Translations under genes and position numbers: made by a program
Notes under the pieces: generated by a model
Seen by the model: only the letters and a program-made list of their open reading frames with translations
What the model was told of the DNA's origin: nothing
Database searches by the model: none
In this document: piece after piece, positions 60,304-64,000 of the stretch
Layout of the letters: the number at the start of each line of letters is the position of its first letter
Numbering within the stretch: the first letter of the stretch is position 1
Assembly (NCBI RefSeq): GCF_014930365.1
Contig: NZ_JABXWI010000012.1
Span: 298,137-362,136 of the forward strand
DNA length: 64,000 bases
From: Streptomyces caniscabiei
GTDB lineage: Bacteria > Actinomycetota > Actinomycetes > Streptomycetales > Streptomycetaceae
Direction: 5' to 3'

Positions 60304-61760
60304 AGAAGCTCCTGAGCCGCTACCGGTCCCTGCCGATCAGGGCCCGGCTGTCGATGCTGGTCGCGGCGGCGGTGGCCTTCGCGGTGGCGGCGGTGTCGGT
60401 GACGTGCTGGTTCATCGTGCAGGGGAAGCTGTACAAGGAGATCAACAACGACCTGGAGGCCATGGTCAGCCGAGCGCTGCCCGCGCAGATGGTGGAGGAC
60501 GCCGTCCTCAGTGCCTGCCCCCAGGCGCCGTCACAGTCCTTCTGGGGGCCGAAGAGCAAGGGCTACTCCCAGGTGGTGACCACGGACGGCACGAGGTGCG
60601 TCTTCCCCAACTCCACGGGCGTGGTGAACGTCGCCGAGAGCGACAAGGAAGTGGCCGCGAACCCCAAGAGCGGGGAAGGGACGGTCCGCAACGGCACCGA
60701 CAGCGAGGGCAACTCGGTGCGCGTACTGGCCACGGCACTCGTCGTCGACACCGGCAACGGCCAGGAAGTGCTGCCGGGCGCCGCCTACGTCGTCGCCGTC
60801 CCCCTCAAGGGCACCCAGTCCACGCTCAACGAGTTGGCGCTGCTGCTGCTCCTCGTCTCCGGCATCGGAGTCGTCGGCGCCGGCGCGGCCGGGCTCGCCG
60901 TGGCCCGTGCGGGCCTGCGCCCCGTCGACAAGCTGACCGAAGCGGTCGAGCACGTGGCGCGCACCGAGGACCTCAGCATCCGCATCCCCGTGGAGGAGGA
61001 GAGCGAGGACGAGGTCGCCCGTCTCTCCCGCTCCTTCAACTCGATGACGAGCGCGCTGGCGAGCTCCCGCGACCTGCAACAACAGCTGATCGCGGACGCC
61101 GGCCACGAACTCCGCACCCCCCTGACCTCCCTCCGCACCAACATCGAACTCCTCACCCGCAGCGAGGAGACGGGCCGCCCGATCCCGGCGGACGACCGCA
61201 AGGCCCTGCTCGCCTCCGTGAAGGCCCAGATGACCGAACTGGCGTCGCTGATAGGCGACTTGCAGGAACTGTCGCGTTCGGACGCGGGACACCAGGGCGG
61301 CCGGCACCTCCAGGTCGTCGACTTCCAGGAGACCGTGGAGGCGGCCCTGCGTCGGGCCCGTCTGCGCGGCCCCGAGCTGACGATCACGGCGGACCTGAAC
61401 CCCTGGTACGTCCGCTCCGAACCGTCCGCGCTGGAGCGCGCCATCGTCAACGTCCTCGACAACGCGGTGAAGTTCAGCCCCGAGGGCGGCACGATCGAGG
61501 TCTCCCTCGACGGCGGTGTCCTCACGGTCCGCGACCATGGCCCGGGCATCCCCACCGAGGAACTCCCCCACGTCTTCGACCGCTTCTGGCGCTCCCCGTC
61601 GGCCCGTTCACTCCCGGGCTCGGGCCTGGGCCTGTCGATCGTGGCCCGCACGGTGCAGCAGGCCGGCGGCGAGGTCACCCTGTCCCGAGCGGACGGCGGC
61701 GGCACCCTGGCGACGGTGCGGTTGCCGGGGGCGGCGGTTCCGCCGCCGGAGAGTGCCTGA
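60300..61760 (+). CDS. Sensor histidine kinase, MprB-like
   Basis: From GTG 60300, the 486-residue kinase has two membrane segments (~17-40 and ~178-203) enclosing an extracytoplasmic sensor, a HAMP domain, the HisKA box with H269 (AGHELRTPLTSLRTN), and an ATPase domain (VLDNAVKFSPEGG, DHGPGIPTEELPHVF, GSGLGLSI). It should phosphorylate the adjacent regulator. Confidence 0.93.
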   Translation: MKKLLSRYRSLPIRARLSMLVAAAVAFAVAAVSVTCWFIVQGKLYKEINNDLEAMVSRALPAQMVEDAVLSACPQAPSQSFWGPKSKGYSQVVTTDGTRCVFPNSTGVVNVAESDKEVAANPKSGEGTVRNGTDSEGNSVRVLATALVVDTGNGQEVLPGAAYVVAVPLKGTQSTLNELALLLLLVSGIGVVGAGAAGLAVARAGLRPVDKLTEAVEHVARTEDLSIRIPVEEESEDEVARLSRSFNSMTSALASSRDLQQQLIADAGHELRTPLTSLRTNIELLTRSEETGRPIPADDRKALLASVKAQMTELASLIGDLQELSRSDAGHQGGRHLQVVDFQETVEAALRRARLRGPELTITADLNPWYVRSEPSALERAIVNVLDNAVKFSPEGGTIEVSLDGGVLTVRDHGPGIPTEELPHVFDRFWRSPSARSLPGSGLGLSIVARTVQQAGGEVTLSRADGGGTLATVRLPGAAVPPPESA

Positions 61761-61791
61761 GCGCCGGGGGGGTTCTGTTCGCGGTTGGTGC

Positions 61792-61992
61792 TCAGTCGGC
61801 CGCGACAACCTTGACGAAGGCGGACCACGCCCCGGCGGTGAACAGGAGCGGGCGGCTGTCCGGGACCTTGCTGTCCCGGACGGGGACTATGCCGGGGAGG
61901 TCGTCGGTGACTTCGAGGCAGTCGTTGGCGCCCCCTTCGCTGTAGCTCGACTTGCGCCAGACAGCGGTGCCGAGATCAGGGGTGTGCGTCAT
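61792..61992 (-). CDS. DUF397 protein
   Basis: The 66-residue protein has the DUF397 pattern VWRKSSYSEGGANDCLEV and VRDSKVPDSRPLLFT. DUF397 proteins pair with XRE regulators in Streptomyces (whiJ-like loci) and may act as small partners of them. It overlaps the XRE gene by 17 bp and ends the unit. Confidence 0.9.
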   Translation of the reverse strand: MTHTPDLGTAVWRKSSYSEGGANDCLEVTDDLPGIVPVRDSKVPDSRPLLFTAGAWSAFVKVVAAD

Positions 61993-62815
61993 GGTGAGTC
62001 TGCTCCTTCAGTACGGCCCTGATGAACGCGAGCGAGTCGGTCGGTGACAGTGCCATATCGCGGAGCCGATCGTAGGACAGTCGGCGCCGCAGAACCTCGT
62101 TCGGATCCTCGTCCAACTGGCTGCAACCGTTGCCTTCTTTGTAGGCGACGGCGCTTCCATCTTCCTGCCAGAGCAGCGTCAGCGACCCGGTCATGTGGTG
62201 ATGAACACCTGCGGCGATCGGCAGCACCTGGAGCACGATGTTGGGCCGCGTCGCGGCGGTCTCCAAGTGAACCAGTTGGTCGCGCCAGGTCTCGGGGGTG
62301 GCCGCTGTGCGCCGAAGTGCGATCTCGTCGATGACGATGCGGACGCTGGGCTCCGGCTTCCGCCTCAGCAGGTACTGGCGCCCCAGCCGGGCCGCGACCT
62401 GCTCCTCGACCCAGACGTCGCCGTCGGCCGTTGTCTGGGCCCCAGACAACACCTCACGGCAGAAATCCTCCGTCTGCAGAAGGCCTGGCACCGCCGGCGT
62501 GAACACCCGCATGATGCGGGCCGTCGCCTCCAGCTCCATGAACCGCTTGTACTGGTCCTTGAACGCGTCGAGCCGTGCCGCCCGCCAATGGCTTACCAGC
62601 AGGTCACCGGCCTCGTAGTACGCGTCCAAGTCCTCCATGACCGTCACCTTGGACAGTCGTTCACCCGACTCCAGACGGCTCAAGTAGCTCTTGTCGTACC
62701 CCGTCTCGTCGGCCAGTTGCCCCAGCGACTTACCCGCCTTCTCCCGCAGAAACCGAAGCGTCCGGCCGAGCACAGCACGCCCCGACTCGCCCTCCGCGTC
62801 AACCAGTTCGCCCAT
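61976..62815 (-). CDS. XRE regulator with DUF5753 domain (whiJ-like)
   Basis: The ATG at 62815 gives 279 residues. An XRE HTH (LREKAGKSLGQLADETGYDKSYLSRLESGERLS) is followed by the DUF5753 effector region (VPGLLQTEDFCREVL, RLGRQYLLRRKPEPSVRIVIDEIALRR, LQVLPIAAGVHHHMTGSLTLL). A TTGTCTGG dyad lies 14 bp upstream and a second copy is inside the coding region. The DUF397 gene follows with a 17-bp overlap. Confidence 0.92.
   Translation of the reverse strand: MGELVDAEGESGRAVLGRTLRFLREKAGKSLGQLADETGYDKSYLSRLESGERLSKVTVMEDLDAYYEAGDLLVSHWRAARLDAFKDQYKRFMELEATARIMRVFTPAVPGLLQTEDFCREVLSGAQTTADGDVWVEEQVAARLGRQYLLRRKPEPSVRIVIDEIALRRTAATPETWRDQLVHLETAATRPNIVLQVLPIAAGVHHHMTGSLTLLWQEDGSAVAYKEGNGCSQLDEDPNEVLRRRLSYDRLRDMALSPTDSLAFIRAVLKEQTHHDAHP
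62433..62451. promoter_or_regulatory. TTGTCTGG dyad inside the XRE coding region
   Basis: TTGTCTGG-GCC-CCAGACAA has the same arms as the upstream operator but a 3-bp spacer. It encodes VLSGAQTTA of the regulator, so it is both coding and a likely binding site. Confidence 0.7.
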
Positions 62816-62829
62816 GTCACCCCTCGCCG

Positions 62830-62849
62830 TTGTCTGGGGCGCCAGACAA
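62830..62849. promoter_or_regulatory. TTGTCTGG dyad operator upstream of the XRE gene
   Basis: TTGTCTGG-GGCG-CCAGACAA is a perfect 8-bp-arm inverted repeat 14 bp upstream of the regulator's ATG, in the gap shared with a divergent small gene. Confidence 0.75.
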
Positions 62850-62965
62850 CGGCTACCCCCTTCCCCAACGTACGGCGCACCCGTGACGATCAGGGCACGA
62901 ACGGTAATCACCGCTCGTCAGGACGACCCTGAAAAAACCCTGAGACGAAAGTTTGAGGCACCGGT

Positions 62966-63193
62966 ATGCGCTCGCTCGTCGTACGGCTCTGTGAGGTACT
63001 GCTCCGCTGGGCCGCGCCCGGCCCGGTGCCCGAGGCGGAGGAAGCGCCGGAACCCGCCCCTCCCCCATCCCCGCCCAGGGCCCTCGACGACATCTGGCCC
63101 TTCGAGTCCTACGACCACCTCGTACGGCCCTACGTGCTCAGCCCCGAGGAGCTGTACACCAGTGGAATGCACAGCGTGGAGGTCCCCGCATGA
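62966..63193 (+). CDS. Small protein of unknown function, divergent from the XRE gene
   Basis: The 75-residue product has a hydrophobic start (MRSLVVRLCEVLLRWAA), a Pro/Glu-rich middle (PEAEEAPEPAPPPSPPRALDD) and a Trp/Tyr-rich end (IWPFESYDHLVRPYVLSPEEL). It overlaps the next gene by 4 bp (ATGA), which supports coding. Family unknown. Confidence 0.7.
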   Translation: MRSLVVRLCEVLLRWAAPGPVPEAEEAPEPAPPPSPPRALDDIWPFESYDHLVRPYVLSPEELYTSGMHSVEVPA

Positions 63194-63498
63194 TGGTCGG
63201 TCTGCGTCTGCTGCCGTGGACCAACCCCGACGGCAAACCCTGCTATCTCGACCCGGACACCGCGCACCCTGGAGCACTCTCCCTGTTGGCCGACAGTGTG
63301 GAGGCCTCCCAACTCGGTTCGGCCGACGAGGTGTTGGCCGGCAGCAGGGCTGTGCTCGGGGACGCGGCGGCCGGTGAGCGAGCCGTGCGGTTCGCGCTGA
63401 CGCGGGCCGTGGAGTCGTTGGAGGACGTGCTGCGGATCGCCGTCAGCAGGGGGCTGCGGATCGGCGGCGGCACCGAAGCCCCCGAGGACCGCCGCTAG
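63190..63498 (+). CDS. Small protein of unknown function, coupled to the preceding gene
   Basis: The 102-residue product begins MMVGLRLLPWTNPDGKPCYLDP and continues with a helical Ala/Glu-rich body (ERAVRFALTRAVESLEDVLRIAVSRG). Its start overlaps the previous stop by 4 bp. Its last bases overlap the convergent esterase-like gene by 4 bp. It may belong to the whiJ-like locus, but I do not recognise the family. Confidence 0.75.
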   Translation: MMVGLRLLPWTNPDGKPCYLDPDTAHPGALSLLADSVEASQLGSADEVLAGSRAVLGDAAAGERAVRFALTRAVESLEDVLRIAVSRGLRIGGGTEAPEDRR

Positions 63499-64000
63499 GC
63501 ATGGGCGCTGATGTGCAGGACCCCGTCGGCGCCCTTCAGCGCAGCCTCGTCCGACCCGTCCGCCGGGGCCGGGGTCAGGGTCCACGTCGTGGCGCGGGGC
63601 CGGACCGCACCCCCGTGCGGGTCCGGCGTGGGCCCTGCCGGGTCGGAGGCGGCGCCGTCGTCCAGGCTCCCCGCCACGAACACGTACCGTTCCCCCACCA
63701 GCGGGCCCAGGATCGCTCCCGCGCCGTGCCAGTCGAGGTCCAGGTCGCGCATGCGCATATGGCTGGGGCCGCGCTGGAGGTGGACGTTGTGGCCGAAGAC
63801 CAGGGTCGGCCCCCGGTCGGCCTCGACGGCGCGGATGTCGAGCAGGTTCTCGACCATCAGCGCGTCCCGCGTGGCGAGCATGCGGGAGATCCGGACGTGC
63901 TCCTCGGCGGGGCGCGCCAGTTGCCGGTGGTAGCGCAGGAGACCGATCGCCGCCATGAGGTGGGCCTTCGCCCGGTACCACTCGGCCCGTGAGGTCGCCG
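63495..64000 (-). CDS. Erythromycin-esterase-like protein, C-terminal part (gene runs past the window)
   Basis: The visible ~168 residues match the C-terminal half of erythromycin-esterase-family proteins: RDALMVENLLDIRAVE, then the conserved VFGHNVHLQRGPS with a His expected near the active site, and AILGPLVGERYVFVAGSLDDG. The frame is open to the window edge, so the start is missing. Such enzymes act on macrolides or, more often, unknown substrates. Confidence 0.85.
   Translation of the reverse strand, partial: ATSRAEWYRAKAHLMAAIGLLRYHRQLARPAEEHVRISRMLATRDALMVENLLDIRAVEADRGPTLVFGHNVHLQRGPSHMRMRDLDLDWHGAGAILGPLVGERYVFVAGSLDDGAASDPAGPTPDPHGGAVRPRATTWTLTPAPADGSDEAALKGADGVLHISAHA

Overview
The window looks like a chromosomal core segment of a Streptomyces. 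It is very GC-rich with GTG starts, and it carries Streptomyces-specific genes such as rsiG, mshA, nur, glnR, whiJ-like HTH/DUF397 pairs and DUF2516, DUF3099, DUF2993 and DUF397 proteins. From memory, its gene order follows the S. coelicolor interval around SCO4236 to SCO4153, with local losses. I cannot name a species. There are no rRNA or tRNA genes, no CRISPR array and no intact transposon or prophage.

Layout. 0-5 kb is a minus-strand housekeeping block: carD, ispD, ispF, cysS and rlmB. The 3' end of rlmB is duplicated as a 94-bp perfect direct repeat at the left edge. 5.5-11.6 kb holds a lipoprotein, the phosphate regulators phoR-phoP and phoU with an 11-bp-phased PHO box, a tiny Cys-rich peptide next to a DUF4242 (nickel-binding-like) protein, and gpmA. 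11.7-16 kb has a decayed MFS gene, a DUF2000/AraC pair, a YbjN protein and mshA. 16.3-23.5 kb has a methyltransferase, an exported NlpC/P60 hydrolase, a receiver-PP2C phosphatase, an HbhA-like protein with an XRE regulator, and a secreted protein. 23.5-31.8 kb contains two decapitated pseudogenes, a DrrAB-type exporter, DUF4097, a ribbon-helix-helix regulator with a 10-bp iteron array, GNAT, DinB, and a Ddn-hemerythrin fusion. 32-41.2 kb is the most unusual stretch: TetR-HelD/HelR, an APH-fold kinase, then three GntR-type regulators interleaved with two HAD hydrolases and two ~60-residue membrane proteins, with duplicated promoters and dyad operators. 41.5-52.4 kb holds an Eis-like acetyltransferase, rsiG, dtd, ygfZ, nur, nitrobindin, a 32-aa membrane protein, three translationally coupled exported proteins, DsrE, DUF3099, DUF1416 and a rhodanese behind a cysteine-type leader peptide, and DUF2993. 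52.7-64 kb has a membrane protein, MoaD, a hydrolase, glnR, a lacI regulator, a lipoprotein, an HtrA/PepD-like protease next to an MprAB-like two-component system, an XRE/DUF397 locus with two identical-arm operators, and a truncated erythromycin-esterase-like gene.

Two themes run through the window. First, many intergenic gaps carry short tandem-repeat arrays, each with a different unit (8, 10, 13, 14, 16, 17, 23 and 29 bp), and a family of inverted repeats recurs five times. Second, many regulators sit next to clear dyad or iteron sites. The best candidates for undescribed biology are the GntR/HAD/mini-membrane-protein cluster (36.2-41.3 kb) and the RHH regulator with its iteron array (27.6-28.4 kb).
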